Positions 5,710 through 5,751 of a stretch of 5,751 bases of DNA are shown in pieces. Position numbers and translations under genes: made by a program. The notes under the pieces were generated by a model that was given only the letters and a program-made list of their open reading frames with translations, searched no databases and had not been told where the DNA came from. Origin of the DNA: Alphaproteobacteria bacterium (lineage in GTDB: Bacteria; Pseudomonadota; Alphaproteobacteria; Rhizobiales; Xanthobacteraceae); contig VAZU01000269.1 in the NCBI GenBank assembly GCA_005884745.1, forward strand, positions 1 through 5,751, written 5' to 3'. Position 1 is the first letter of the stretch, and every line of letters begins with the position of its first letter.

Positions 5710-5751
5710 ATGGTACTCTCCGGGCCAATACAGAGCTGGCCGTCAAGGCGG
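5710..5751 (+). CDS. possible start of a divergent gene (runs off the window)
   Basis: An ATG at 5710 has TGAGG about eight bases upstream (5698-5702) and opens 14 codons to the window edge, reading MVLSGPIQSWPSRR. The palindrome at 5681-5698 would sit directly in front. Fourteen codons cannot be identified, and this may be chance. Confidence 0.15.
   Translation, partial: MVLSGPIQSWPSRR

Noticed and set aside
5602..5750. Minus-strand frame of 49 codons entering from the window edge, as a possible C-terminus of another gene
   Set aside because: Its third-position GC is near 60%, below the real genes here; it contains both dyads and nothing recognisable.

Overview
The window has high GC content, with strong GC bias at third codon positions. 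It suggests an alphaproteobacterium, most likely Bradyrhizobium or a close relative. The best pointer is the secreted Trp/Gly-rich protein at 5196-5537, of a type I associate with that group. This is recognition from memory, not a search.

Region 1 (1-3938) is a plus-strand ABC importer operon of the spermidine/putrescine - Fe3+ - thiamine - 2-aminoethylphosphonate superfamily. It contains an inner-membrane permease (213-998), an ATPase (995-2053, ATGA overlap with the permease), a periplasmic substrate-binding protein (2079-3158) and a second permease (3170-3938). The binding protein would capture the solute, two permeases would form the channel, and the ATPase dimer would drive it. The second permease is broken: its reading frame shifts at about 3600, and about 13-19 residues just before the EAA loop are missing. 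The junction lies on TTGCC, which fits a small deletion between short direct repeats. The importer is therefore probably inactive unless the first permease can homodimerise. The substrate cannot be assigned from the sequence.

Region 2 (3939-4295) has no convincing gene. It holds a perfect TATAAT, a weak hairpin and one copy of a 10-base direct repeat. Region 3 (4296-4784) encodes an unrecognised 162-residue protein with four membrane segments and a histidine cluster. Region 4 (4785-5195) is non-coding. It contains two small hairpins around and just after the stop codon of the membrane protein, the second copy of the 10-base repeat, a degenerate inverted repeat, and a strong terminator hairpin that best serves the minus-strand gene next to it.

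Region 5 (5196-5537, minus strand) is a small secreted protein with a Cys/Trp/Tyr/Gly-rich centre and a Glu-Arg repeat tail. Upstream of it (5538-5751) lie a 7-bp dyad and a striking 18-bp near-perfect palindrome. A possible divergent gene start at 5710 runs off the window. I found no RNA genes, CRISPR array, insertion sequence or phage gene. The most interesting features are the permease deletion and the palindromes; nothing here looks like a new defence or mobile system.
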